Shown one piece after another: positions 49,921 through 59,130 of a stretch of 64,000 nt of DNA. Position 1 is the first letter of the stretch; the number at the start of each line of letters is the position of its first letter. The stretch comes from Arbacia lixula (taxonomy: Eukaryota > Echinodermata > Echinoidea > Arbacioida > Arbaciidae). The notes beneath the pieces were generated by a model. That model did not search any database. It was not told the DNA's origin and was given only the letters and a program-made list of their open reading frames with translations. The position numbers and the translations under genes were made by a program. The stretch covers positions 6,143,582 to 6,207,581 of the forward strand of contig OZ022596.1 of the NCBI GenBank assembly GCA_963669155.1, read 5' to 3'.

Positions 49921-50321
49921 GTAAACGAATCTTAGCAACCCTTACGAAGTTACTTAACCTACACTTAGTCTCATTAGATATTCACCTTGGATTATTACAA
50001 ACGAAAAAAATGATGAAATATCAGAAAACTTCTAAAAAAAACTTGACATCCCTTAATTGCGTCTTGACTTCAGGATACTTTTTCTTTATACTGGTATGTC
50101 CATATCAATTTCAGCTGGCTTAGTTACAATAACTTATTTTAGATTTCTCAAAAGTTGTTTAATGAATAAATATGTGTACATGCAGGAAACAAGACATTTT
50201 TAACAAGATTTTTTTATGATACCAATCCCTCATTCTCCTTCCTTTTGTGAACCAGTTTGTCAGAAAGACTTGTCTCATATTAAGATTATTTTTTTGTTGG
50301 AAATATCATTTTGTTGATTAG
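49921..50321 (+). other. Intron 1 of the trihelix gene
   Basis: 401 bp, beginning GTAAAC and ending GTTGATTAG. It is AT-rich and has a T-rich stretch near the acceptor. Phase 0. No other feature seen. Confidence 0.65.
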
Positions 50322-50514
50322 ATGGAGGAACCAGCTCTGTCGAGTGCAAAGCGTCCCAGAATAACAGAGCCGTGGGACGCCACAGACTTTGCCATCCTTC
50401 TGGAGGAAAACCACACACTGAAGAGGAAGATCGTCAGTCTGGAACAGAGACTGAGGGACAATGACATGAAGAACAAAGTTGCAAGCCTGGAACAAAAACT
50501 GAGCTCAGCTGTAG
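50322..50514 (+). CDS. Trihelix protein, exon 2 (nuclear signal and coiled coil)
   Basis: 193 bp bounded by GATTAG|ATGGAG and GTAG|GTGAGT; it adds residues 155-218 and one base of codon 219. It contains a basic patch KRPR (a possible nuclear localisation signal). A coiled coil follows, with Leu/Ile heptads across LLEENHTLKRKIVSLEQRL and VASLEQKL, about residues 180-215. C-terminal coiled coils that mediate dimerisation are usual in trihelix-type factors. The exon starts with an in-frame ATG, so it could also serve as an internal start, but splicing from exon 1 is favoured because both sites and the phase agree. Confidence 0.75.
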
Positions 50515-51080
50515 GTGAGTGAAATTACATATAATTGAAAGTCTTCTCCCAACAGATGCGGGAAGTTCATTCAGACATCTTCACATTATTGTGTAAAGGA
50601 CAGCCCGTCCCTTTTGCAGATCACCACAAAACCGTCGAAACATTGGCAAAACATATAGAGAAGTGTTAGCAAGCTCTATATTCACAATTTGAAACTGATT
50701 TGTAGTGTAAAATTCAAATAATGCATGTAAACAATGTCTGATTAATAGTCTTTTCCTCAGGCTCTTAGCAGTTTGTGTTAAAATATCTGCTTTATTGATT
50801 AACCTGTTTATTAAATTATAAAACGCATTATGAAAACAATTGTTCTATAGAATGAATCATCTCCAAAGTTTGGTAATTACTCATAAAATTAGGATTTCGC
50901 ACACGCATAATAACCACATAGATACTGTAACAAAGACTAATACTTTTTCGTAGTACGAAAAAAGTAGGTCTGAAATTTAACGGCTGAAATTTTTTACATA
51001 TACAGAAAGCTTCAACATGCTAAATTCTTAGAAATGGTCTTGAATGATCACACTTTCTTCAATTTACGACCGTGATAGAT

Positions 51081-51233
51081 GGGGTAATTTCAATTTACAA
51101 AGAAATTTTAGGCATACACCCTGTAGTAAGGATAGCGTGCTCCATCCTGTTTTTCGTTCATTTACAGGATGGAGCACGCTATCCTTACTACTGGGTGTAT
51201 GCCTAAAATTTCTTTGTTAATTGAAATTACCCC
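51081..51233. repeat. 69-bp inverted repeat capping the 294-bp array
   Basis: Left arm 51081-51149, 15-bp spacer, right arm 51165-51233. The arms pair almost perfectly, from GGGGTAATTTCAATT...CATCCTG to CAGGATG...AATTACCCC. The right arm is also the start of the first 294-bp unit, so the left arm is an inverted partial copy of a unit at the array edge. Such a structure would form a strong hairpin in DNA or in the pre-mRNA. Confidence 0.85.
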
Positions 51234-52720
51234 AGGAAACCTTTTCACTAAAATTGTTCCTACGGCGGACTACTCATGAATATTAATGAGTCAGATAAAA
51301 TGAGACTCTTTCGTGTAATTGTTTCCATGTTGTCGTGTCTTGACCCGTGAACTAGAAATAGCTTGCGGGGTTAAGTCGCTACCCGGTAAGCAGTAGACTG
51401 CAGGTTCAAATCCCGTCTGGTTCCAAGATTTTTGTCTGACTTGTTTTTCGTTCATTTACAGGATGGAGCACGCTATCCTTACTACTGGTTGTATGCCTAA
51501 AATTTCTTTGTAAATTGAAATTACCCCAGGAAACCTTTTCACTAAAATTGTCCCTACGGTGGACTACTCATGAATATTAATGAGTCAGATAAAATGAGAC
51601 TCTTTCGTGTATTTGTTTCCATGTTGTCGTGTCTTGACCCGTGAACTAGAAATAGCTTGCGTGGTTAAGTCGCTGCCCGGTAAGCAGTAGACTGCAGGTT
51701 CAAATCCCGTCTGGTTCCAAGATTTTTGTCTGACTTGTTTTTCGTTCATTCACAGGATGGAGCACGCTATCCTTACTACTGGGTGTATGCCTAAAATTTC
51801 TTTGTAAATAGAAATTACCCCAGGAAACCTTTTCACTAAAATTGTCCCTACGGTGGACTACTCATGAATATTAATGAGTCAGATAAAATGAGACTCTTTC
51901 GTGTATTTGTTTCCATGTTGTCGTGTCTTGACCCGTGAACTAGAAATAGCTTGCGTGGTTAAGTCGCTGCCCGGTAAGCAGTAGACTGCAGGTTCAAATC
52001 CCGTCTGGTTCCAAGATTTTTGTCTGACTTGTTTTTCGTTCATTTACAGGATGGAGCACGCTATCCTTACTACTGGTTGTATGCCTAAAATTTCTTTGTA
52101 AATAGAAATTACCCCAGGAAACCTTTTCACTAAAATTGTCCCTACGGTGGACTACTCATGAATATTAATGAGTCAGATAAAATGAGACTCTTTCGTGTAT
52201 TTGTTTCCATGTTGTCGTGTCTTGACCCGTGAACTAGAAATAGCTTGCGTGGTTAAGTCGCTGCCCGGTAAGCAGTAGACTGCAGGTTCAAATCCCGTCT
52301 GGTTCCAAGATTTTTGTCTGACTTGTTTTTCGTTCATTTATAGGATGGAGCACGCTATCCTTACTACTGGGTGTATGCCTAAAATTTCTTTGTAAATTGA
52401 AATTACCCCAGGAAACCTTTTCACTAAAATTGTCCCTACGGCGGACTACTCATGAATATTAATGAGTCAGATAAAATGAGACTCTTTCGTGTATTTGTTT
52501 CCATGTTGTCGTGTCTTGACCCGTGAACTAGAAATAGCTTGCGTGGTTAAGTCGCTGCCCGGTAAGCAGTAGACTGCAGGTTCAAATCCCGTCTGGTTCC
52601 AAGATTTTTGTCTGACTTGTTTTTCGTTCATTCACAGGATGGAGCACGCTATCCTTACTACTGGGTGTATGCCTAAAATTTCTTTGTAAATTGAAATTAC
52701 CCCAGGAAACCTTTTCACTA
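51165..52720 (+). repeat. 294-bp tandem array, about 5.3 units
   Basis: The junction GATTTTTGTCTGACTTG recurs at 51427, 51721, 52015, 52309 and 52603, a period of exactly 294 bp. Copies differ by single bases (TTAATTG/TAAATTG/TAAATAG, GTGTAA/GTGTAT, GCGGGG/GCGTGG). Each unit has three parts: a block starting TTCATTTACAGGATGGAGC, a segment CATGAATATTAATGAG, and a tRNA-like segment. The array breaks off at CTTTTCACTA (52720) where unique sequence resumes. It may descend from a tRNA-derived SINE that became tandem. Confidence 0.9.
51349..52601 (+). other. Five tRNA-like cloverleaf segments (SINE-type)
   Basis: Copies at 51349-51425, 51643-51719, 51937-52013, 52231-52307 and 52525-52601. Each can fold as follows: acceptor stem GAACTAG with CTGGTTC; D arm GCTT...AAGT with GG in the loop; anticodon arm GCTGC-CCGGTAA-GCAGT; T arm GCAGG-TTCAAAT-CCCGT (four of five pairs). 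CCA follows the acceptor strand. The B box GGTTCAAATCC matches the Pol III consensus; the A box TAGCTTGCGTGG is looser. The linker between acceptor and D stem is about three bases too long, and C stands where T33 should be (anticodon position reads GGT). This points to a tRNA-derived repeat, not a functional tRNA gene. Confidence 0.6.
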
Positions 52721-52893
52721 ACCTGACATTGTTGGGAAAGTATGCGCCAGGGATTCAATAACATATTGTTAGGTATTCTTCTATGCAAAGAGAGGTGTAC
52801 ATGTAGCTCTAAAAAATTACCTTGATTAATTTTGTAAAATGTGATATGAGATGCCTATTGTGCCTCTCTTTCTGTCATCTTAATTCACCACAG

Positions 52894-53075
52894 ATATTAC
52901 AGACTTCCAATGCCTCTTAGAAGACACCTTAGCAGAGCTCAAGAAGAAACTGTTGGTCAACAGGAGACCATTGGTCCTGAACTCACTCAACAGAATTCAC
53001 CAGAATGGGCCAAGAGGTCACCCTCAATCTGAATCCACCTCTGGCAATCAGCCCCTAGTTCAGCATAAAACATGA
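52894..53075 (+). CDS. Duplicated alternative exon 3 with early stop
   Basis: An acceptor CACCACAG|ATATTACAG identical in layout to that of the main exon 3 (53294) opens a frame of the right phase: codon 219 completed by AT, then ITDFQCLLEDTLAELKKKLL. For about 160 bp it is roughly 97% identical to 53294-53455, then diverges after CAGCC. It continues as CTAGTTCAGCATAAAACATGA and stops at 53073-53075. Used as the terminal exon it would give a 278-residue isoform with the DNA-binding domain and coiled coil but without the acidic tail. Otherwise it is a dead exon duplication that must be skipped. The open frame up to the novel stop is seen; usage is unknown. Confidence 0.5.
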
Positions 53076-53112
53076 TGCTTTAGCCTAAAAAGCATCATGT
53101 TCCATGCTGAAC
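53058..53112. repeat. 24-bp stem / 7-bp loop hairpin
   Basis: GTTCAGCAT...ACATGATGCTTT (53058-53081) and its mirror AAAGCATCATGT...ATGCTGAAC (53089-53112) pair at 22 of 24 positions around a 7-bp loop. It begins just where the two exon 3 copies stop matching, and the novel stop codon lies inside its left arm. It could be a tiny foldback insertion that terminated the exon copy. Confidence 0.8.
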
Positions 53113-53293
53113 TGGACAAAATATACAGTGGTTTAAAACTGCAGCTCCTTCCCTTTCTTCCCTTTCCCTTTCCCTATGCCAATTCCTTTGAGCTGTAGTG
53201 TACACTGTACTTAGGATCTCTGTAACTCAGATAGTTAGCTCAGATTTAAATAATTATTTTTTCCTTTCTTCCTATGATGTAATTTTACCACAG
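53076..53293 (+). other. Spacer between the two exon 3 copies
   Basis: Includes the hairpin right arm, a CCCTTTCC-rich tract (about 53150-53176) and the T/C-rich acceptor tract of the main exon 3. No coding signal. Confidence 0.5.
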
Positions 53294-54633
53294 ATATTAC
53301 AGACTTCCAGTGCCTCCTAGAAGACACCTTAGCAGAGCTCAAGAAGAAACTGTTGGTCAACAGGAGACCATTGGTCCTGAACTCACTCAACAGAATTCAC
53401 CAGAATGGACCAAGAGGTCACCCTCAATCTGAATCCACCTCTGGCGATCAGCCAAATATCCGGATGCAGGAGGACCTTATGGGTCAAAGGTCAGATCACA
53501 GTGGGGTAAGTGAGGGAGAAGGTCCAACCCAACCTGGACAAAGTGAACTCCAAAGCATACATGTAGTGAAGATGGAGTGGGATGTCGACAATGATGAGGG
53601 TGATGGTGATGGCCAAACCTGTGTTCTGAGAATAGATTCTCCCAACTCGGAAGAAGAAGTGGACATCAACCAGTCGCGGGTGCGTGAGGAGACAAACCTT
53701 ATACAGAGACATAGTGGTGTGGGCGCTCCCAGGAAGACTGGTGACAATATACATCTCATAAGCAACAGCAAGAAGGATGTAGGTAGGGACGCCATTGTGC
53801 CTTCACATGTGAATCTGCTGAGTGAGGTCACACCCCGTGTGGGCTTGTCTAGCAGTGCGGCTGCTCTTTCAGTGGATGGAGCCGGTGACTCAGAGGTAGC
53901 TGCTATGAATGTCAGAGCTGCAGGTAGAAGGGTAATACCTGCCACACAAGTTCATCCCCCAAATGTCTTGCCAGCAACGGGTGACACACAATTCCAAGAG
54001 AACAATCAAGGGAGAGAAAAGCAGCTGCAGATTACAAGAATCCAGTCTCTGGCAGGGTTACGACCGAACAACTCTTGGAAAAGATGTCCGACATCGGCGA
54101 CATCCACCACGAAACCATCGCTGGATAACTATCCTGACAGGAAGAAGTCTGGAATGCACCAGGACAGTCAAGGGATGCCATCAGACAACTCTTCTTGGAG
54201 AAGATGTCCGACATCCATCACGAACCCATCGCCGGATGACTATTTTGACAGGGAGAAGTCTGGAATGCACCAGGACAATCAAGGGATGGTGTTGTTAAAG
54301 AGGCAGCATCAGGGGAAGCTGATTCACTCACGGGGGCGTTCACACTTAACCGAGGGGGTAGCGTCCACTGCAGGAGCACATCCACCAACCAGTGGAGAAA
54401 CCACACCATCAGCAGCATGCAGAACTGATCAGAGGGGTTCTTCTAAGGACTCTGATGGGGCCTCTACTACGGGGTGTTCTGTGAAGGCTTCAACAACAAA
54501 GCCCCAACAAGAAGGGGATGGCTGGGAGGGGGGGTTAGAGGAAAATTCAGACAAGGACGGTGATGACCAACTCTCTCTCATACAGATGTATGAGATTAGC
54601 TCAGATGAAGGGTGGAGCCCTGATGGAAGTTAA
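53294..54633 (+). CDS. Trihelix protein, exon 3 (coiled-coil end and acidic tail)
   Basis: Acceptor TTTTACCACAG|AT; exon 2 supplies the first base of codon 219 (Asp). It continues the coiled coil (DFQCLLEDTLAELKKKLL) and then runs as a long hydrophilic, probably disordered tail to TAA at 54631-54633. Total predicted protein is 664 aa. Acidic clusters occur at DVDNDEGDGDG and near the C-terminus (EENSDKDGDD). Residues about 477-515 and 516-553 are an internal duplication: each has SW(K/R)RCPTS, then D(N/D)Y.D(R)(K/E)KSGMHQD.QGM. The acidic tail suggests a transcriptional regulatory role, but that is inference. TTG at 53353 is internal, so the exon starts at the acceptor. Confidence 0.75.
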
Positions 54634-54890
54634 TAATTTGTGTCCGAGATAAACTGATGCTCTCAAGGAATGTGGCATGTGGCGCTCATATAGTTGAAAG
54701 GCATATACTCTACTGGGAAGACAAAAAAGCCTTCAAAAGGTGATCGTGAGTAATTTTCCATCTAATGGTCTTAAATTCACGCATTATCTAGTTTAGAAAC
54801 TTGCTGAAAGTTATTTGCTACCAAATGTTCGACATTTGGAGTAATTAGTGATTAAATCGCAATTCCTCAAAATGTTCGGTCCGAACATTT
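54634..54890 (+). other. 3' flank / probable 3' UTR of the trihelix gene
   Basis: Non-coding, and overlapping the left arm of the foldback element at 54717-55612. The first AATAAA hexamers downstream (54979 and 55068) lie inside the nested TTAA MITE, so the element may supply the poly(A) signal. Unproven. Confidence 0.4.
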
Positions 54891-55612
54891 TTAAAGGGTT
54901 ACTAAATTAGAAAAATAACTTTCCACTAATCCATGTAAAATTATCCACTTTAAACGAATTTCACATTCGTTTGCTGCAATAAAGTCTCATTTTAACGAAA
55001 ATTTGAAAAAATCACACACCTCCAGTGACGTCAAAAAAGTCAAAATGCCATAAATGCCAATGGCGTGAATAAAATATTTTATTCACGCCGTTCAAACAAT
55101 AAGTTACCATTGGGAACCCCAAAGCTTGTCTGAGGTTTGTCCGAGTAGCAAAACTAATAGATTCAAAGTGCATTTCATCCATTGAATCTGAATGACAAGA
55201 TACAGGTGAATGCAATAATGCATTACATGTACTACGCAGTTAGGGGAAAAATTGTGCATGCATTACGAAAATGGTCTCTTGCTAAACAGCAGAGACTTTT
55301 ATGGCATTTGACTCCTCTGACTTTATTTGGAAGTGTGAGTTTTTTCAAATTTTCGTCAACATGAGACTTTATTGCGGCAAACAATTGTGAAATTCGTTTT
55401 CAGTGGATAACTTTACATAGATTAATGGGAACTTATTTTTCTAATTTAGTAACCCTTTAAGAATGTGTGATTTCATCACTAATGACAGTAATTGTGGATC
55501 ATTTGAGGGCAAGTAACTTTCATTGCAAGTTTCTAAAATAGACAATACATGAATATAAGACCATTGGCAAGAAGATTGCTCATGCTCACCTTTTGAAGGC
55601 TTTTTTGTCTTC
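54717..55612. mobile_element. Older foldback element interrupted by a TTAA MITE
   Basis: GAAGACAAAAAAGCCTTCAAAAGG at 54717 is mirrored by CCTTTTGAAGGCTTTTTTGTCTTC ending 55612. Matching continues inward with gaps through AATGGTCTTAAATTCA, TTTAGAAACTTGC, GAAAGTTA and TTAGTGATTAAATC, so each arm is about 150-175 bp. The TTAA MITE at 54891-55460 sits in the loop, which dates the outer element as older. Confidence 0.7.
54891..55460. mobile_element. TTAA-flanked foldback MITE, copy 2
   Basis: TTAA at 54891-54894 and 55457-55460, termini AGGGTTACTAAATTAG and its mirror, and the same interior landmarks as copy 1 (GGGAACCCCAAAGCTTGTC, ATTCAAAGTGCATTYCATCC). It has the same orientation as copy 1 and is about 85-90% similar by eye. 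No ORF. Inserted inside the 54717-55612 foldback element. Confidence 0.75.
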
Positions 55613-56028
55613 ATTTGAGTCATTTGACCCCCCCCCCCCCCCCCACCGCCCATACAAAATCCATGACTGATGCGCAACTGCTTCAAATCGTGACGCGCCT
55701 TTACATGACTTTTTCTTTTGAAGTGTCTCACAGCTTTTGAGACCGATTGTTAAAAAATCTGACATTCCGTTTAGTGGTTGTGTTATAGTCTAATGTCTCA
55801 CAAAAAGTAACTTTTCACATACTTTTGTGTACAAAATACTGCTTTTGCTACTCTGCTCTAAATCATGCTTTTAACTGTGCCTTCTAGGCCTTTTGCTTGA
55901 TATCATTGTTTTGGTTAGAGTTGGAGGAAAGGTATGCAAGTCAGAAGAGAGTTACTGTATTTAATTCAAGGTAAAAAATTGATTAGATAGCATCTCACAC
56001 GAAAAGATAACTACTGAATACTGTATAT
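55613..56028. other. Non-coding with a C17 run
   Basis: A homopolymer of 17 C at 55628-55644 is the only notable item. A 96-codon minus-strand ORF through it encodes poly-Gly and is not supported. Confidence 0.6.
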
Positions 56029-56043
56029 TTTGCAGTTTTTTTT

Positions 56044-56309
56044 ATTTTCGCAAATTTCGCGAGTCGGATGCTATTCGCGAAACTATGAATATGATGCGCA
56101 CGAGCACATATACTGATACTAGTGGGTTCTAATCTCTATTATTGTTGTGCAATACCTGGAAATTTTAAACTGTGCGTAAGAAACTTGATGTAGCAAAGCC
56201 TAGTACAGCACTGTAGTAGTAGTACTCCACGCTCGCGAATTTAACCACTCGCGAAATTGTCGAGAAATCCTGATTCGCTAAAAATTATCCTCGCGAAATT
56301 TGTGGCGTA
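56044..56309. mobile_element. Foldback element with CGCGAA-rich ends
   Basis: The left end TTCGCAAATTTCGCGAG (about 56046) is mirrored by CTCGCGAAATTTGTGGCG at 56290-56307. CGCGAA or TTCGCG recurs several times internally (56075, 56234, 56249). No coding capacity. Confidence 0.55.
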
Positions 56310-56562
56310 TGGAGTAATCTGCCAGACTAGGTTTTACTCTTTAAAATGTTTCTGTACAACTGATGGATCAATAGAAGGGTTCTGGTTTCAGGGTAGGGGC
56401 TGGTTGTGTGCCCAATACCTAGGGCCCAGTATCAAGCATGGGGCCGCTTTGTGGGCCCAAATACAGGGCCCAATTACAAACAAAGGGCCCACTTTGTGGA
56501 CCATTTAGACACCATTCCAAAATTATATGTCTTCTTATTTTCTTTAATATAATGTGTCATCT
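56310..56562. other. GGGCCC-rich short direct repeats
   Basis: Between 56395 and 56505 the phrase GGGCCCA(N)TA recurs with roughly 33-39-bp spacing (AGGGCCCAGTAT, GTGGGCCCAAATA, AGGGCCCAATTA, AGGGCCCACTTT), a small decayed tandem repeat. No gene. Confidence 0.5.
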
Positions 56563-56715
56563 GGGCCCCGTTGCATAAAAGTATTAATGGTAACGCTGTC
56601 ATCAGTCATAATTTCCATGGAAACACAGCTCGACATCCAATCAATTGAGGTTTCCATAGAATTTGCCATTGATAGCAAAGTTACTATCAATGGTAAGTTT
56701 TATGCAGAATGGCCC
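56563..56715. mobile_element. Foldback MITE (GGGCCC...GCATAAAA family), copy 2
   Basis: GGGCCCCGTTGCATAAAA on the left and TTTTATGCAGAATGGCCC on the right form the inverted ends. The interior (ATGGTAAC, TTTGCCATTGATAGCAAAGTTACTATCAATGG) matches the reverse complement of 9402-9553. Confidence 0.7.
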
Positions 56716-57878
56716 TGATGATGTTATTGATGTCTGACTTGATTTTTTTTTGTGTGTGAATGCACATGATCCCTGTGATACAGATCATACAAAGTGTAAA
56801 AGTAATTTGATAGCCATGTAATCATGAAGGAAAGTGTGGGGGAAATTTCACCCTGTGCCCTACTGTGTTTCTGTCACTGGAAGTCATGATAAGGGTAGAG
56901 GAGCCAGATACATGTACCCATGGAGCAGAACTGGCTTTTAGGGGTCTCAATTATTTTTGGTTGCTAACTACAGCCTAGGCTGGGGTAAGGGTTACCGTAA
57001 ACCCTAACCTACATGTAATCATTGTAACCCTAACCCTGACCGTACCCTAACTCTTACCCCTATATAGCCTTGTCTAGACTGAAGGCAATAACCAAAAATC
57101 ATTTTTATTCCCCAAAACTCAGGATTACCACCTGTTGACTAACTACAATGGAATATTCCTACTACTACGCAGACTGGACATTTATTTGTTTCTGTTTATG
57201 ATGTGGCCTTCATGTTGGGTATGAATGAATGTTTTAAATGTATTGTAAACATGTATCTAACTACACTTTCAGATGTTTTTATTACATCGTGATAGGTGTT
57301 TGAAAAATAAGCCATAACCCCAATACTTCAAATGGCAGGAAAGCATGTCACTGGGTTGAGCACAGCAGTTGAATATTATATTGTACATGTACATGTTATA
57401 GACAAATACACCTTTCATCTTAGGTAGACTGGGTTGAGATACATTGCAGCTTTTATGAAAATTATGTTATAAAATGTCGTCATGATGTATTACACCTGTA
57501 GTACTACATTGTAGTTCATTCATCACACTGTAATAGAATTACATTCTCTTGTATTTCAGACATAGACTCGTCTTACCTCGCCCATACACATAATCACACA
57601 ATGTTATGCTAATTATCATGGTTTATACATGTATCACCATGATGTGTGGTACTAGTTTATTGTAAAAGAATTATAACATTGTAATAGAATCTTGTACAGT
57701 ATTTTCTTTAAATAGACTGGTCTTATTTTTACCTTCCCCTCCCCCTAAATCTTTTAGTTACAATAGTATAATAATTGATTCTAAAATAATTGAGTTGTGC
57801 ATGATACACATATACGTGTACATACCATTGGTCCAATGTCGGTTCACAGCTTCACATCACAAAGTTGATTTCAATAAG
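56716..57878. other. Non-coding, no gene recognised
   Basis: Contains scattered CCCTAA-like words (56980-57065) that are too irregular for telomeric repeat. Two loosely similar AT-rich stretches near 57500-57570 and 57650-57725 both contain TAATAGAAT and ATAGACT(C/G)GTCTTA. No exon found. Confidence 0.45.
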
Positions 57879-58313
57879 CCAGTTCGTAATTACAATTTGC
57901 GCATGAGCAGATGAAGGTCATAGTGACCAAACCAGCTTGTTGGTTTTTAAATCACTGAGATAAGCATCATCATTGATAAGTTATTTTAGAATATGCTTGT
58001 TATCCAATTTATAAAAGAACACCAAGGTGTTCAATCATGGGGTATTTGACAACAGGCCAAACGACAACAATTAGTTTACAATAAACAATGTAATAGAAGC
58101 TTTCCCAATTGTTCACAGACCGTAGCGTACTATTCTTGTCACCTGTTTTGAGATGGTTCCTTTATTAGAGGTTGAATATCGCCAATTGCTATGTCGGGTA
58201 AGCACATTACGTAACATCTCCTTTTGAAATGATATATTAATCAACTGCTTATCCTAATGAAAAAGGGAAAGGTCATAGTGACCAAACTTGCTCCAGAGCT
58301 AACTACGAACTGG
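57879..58313. mobile_element. MITE with CCAGTTCGTA(A/G)TTA inverted ends
   Basis: CCAGTTCGTAATTA at 57879 is mirrored by TAACTACGAACTGG ending 58313. GGTCATAGTGACCAAAC occurs near both ends in the same orientation (57916 and 58271) and is itself partly palindromic. A related left-end fragment (CCACTTCGTAATTGCAATTTG) occurs alone at 60352-60390. No ORF. Confidence 0.6.
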
Positions 58314-58634
58314 TGTATTCAATGCGTGGTAACATGTTCATGTGCATACACTCCAGATCTTGCTCGTTAATCCATTCACCGAAATTTGTGCTGATTTCTT
58401 GCTCATTGTTGTCTGAAAAGCTTTCGCATTTATTATTATTTGATAAAAATGTACATTTATTTATTACAAGAATATGCAGTTCTTCGCCATGAACTTGTTA
58501 CAGTTAATCAAATGCTAAATGAATATGTGTAATAAAAAACAATGAATGTATTTAAAAAAAAAATGTGGTGTCCATTGTACATGTACCTGTAAGGACGACA
58601 GTTCATATCTATTTATTGAGTAAATTTGAAATGA

Positions 58635-58657
58635 ATGCGAAATGAGAGAGGAGTTGA

Positions 58658-58703
<46 letters not shown>

Positions 58704-58745
58704 GGGGGGGGAGAGAGAGAGTGGAGAGAGAGAGAGAGAGAGAGG

Positions 58746-58784
<39 letters not shown>

Positions 58785-58915
58785 GGAGAGAGAGAGAGAG
58801 GAGGGAGAGAAAAAGGAGAGGGGGAGAGAGAGATGGGGGGGGGGGGGGGGAGGGAGAGAGAGAGGAGAGGGAGAGAGAGAGGGGAGAGAGAAAGTGGAGA
58901 GAGAGAGGGGGGAGG

Positions 58916-58976
<61 letters not shown>

Positions 58977-59041
58977 AAGAGAAAGGGAGAGATGGGTAGG
59001 ATGAAGCTGGAGGGAGAGGGGGCAGAGGGTAAGAAAGGATG

Positions 59042-59077
<36 letters not shown>

Positions 59078-59130
59078 CAATAAAAGTGTGCATTTGTCCG
59101 GGGAGGGGGGGGGGGGGGGGATGGAGAGAA
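58635..59130. repeat. Compound GA / GT / poly-G microsatellite
   Basis: About 490 bp, almost all A/G on the plus strand, interrupted by two (GT)n tracts (about 58746-58765 and 58917-58940) and G runs (58836-58850, 59106-59120). Overlapping ORFs of up to 216 codons on the two strands are Arg/Glu or Ser/Leu/His/Thr low-complexity translations and are not genes. Confidence 0.9.

Larger units (their letters stand above)
50515..52893 (+). other. Intron 2 of the trihelix gene
   Basis: Runs from GTGAGT to an acceptor TTAATTCACCACAG at 52880-52893 (or to the second acceptor at 53293 if the first exon 3 copy is skipped). It contains an inverted repeat and a 294-bp tandem array. Nothing else was recognised in 50515-51080. 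Confidence 0.6.

Noticed and set aside
51349-52601. Five functional tRNA-Thr genes
   Set aside because: The acceptor-to-D-stem linker is too long, T33 is replaced by C, and the copies lie inside a 294-bp tandem repeat. A tRNA-derived repeat is more likely.
53491-53945. Minus-strand ORFs (87 and 149 codons) antisense to trihelix exon 3
   Set aside because: Shadows of the sense coding frame, with no recognisable feature.
55441-55731. 96-codon minus-strand ORF with poly-Gly
   Set aside because: It crosses a C17 homopolymer and foldback repeat DNA.
56990-57065. Telomere-like CCCTAA words
   Set aside because: Only a few irregular copies mixed with other sequence; no tandem run.
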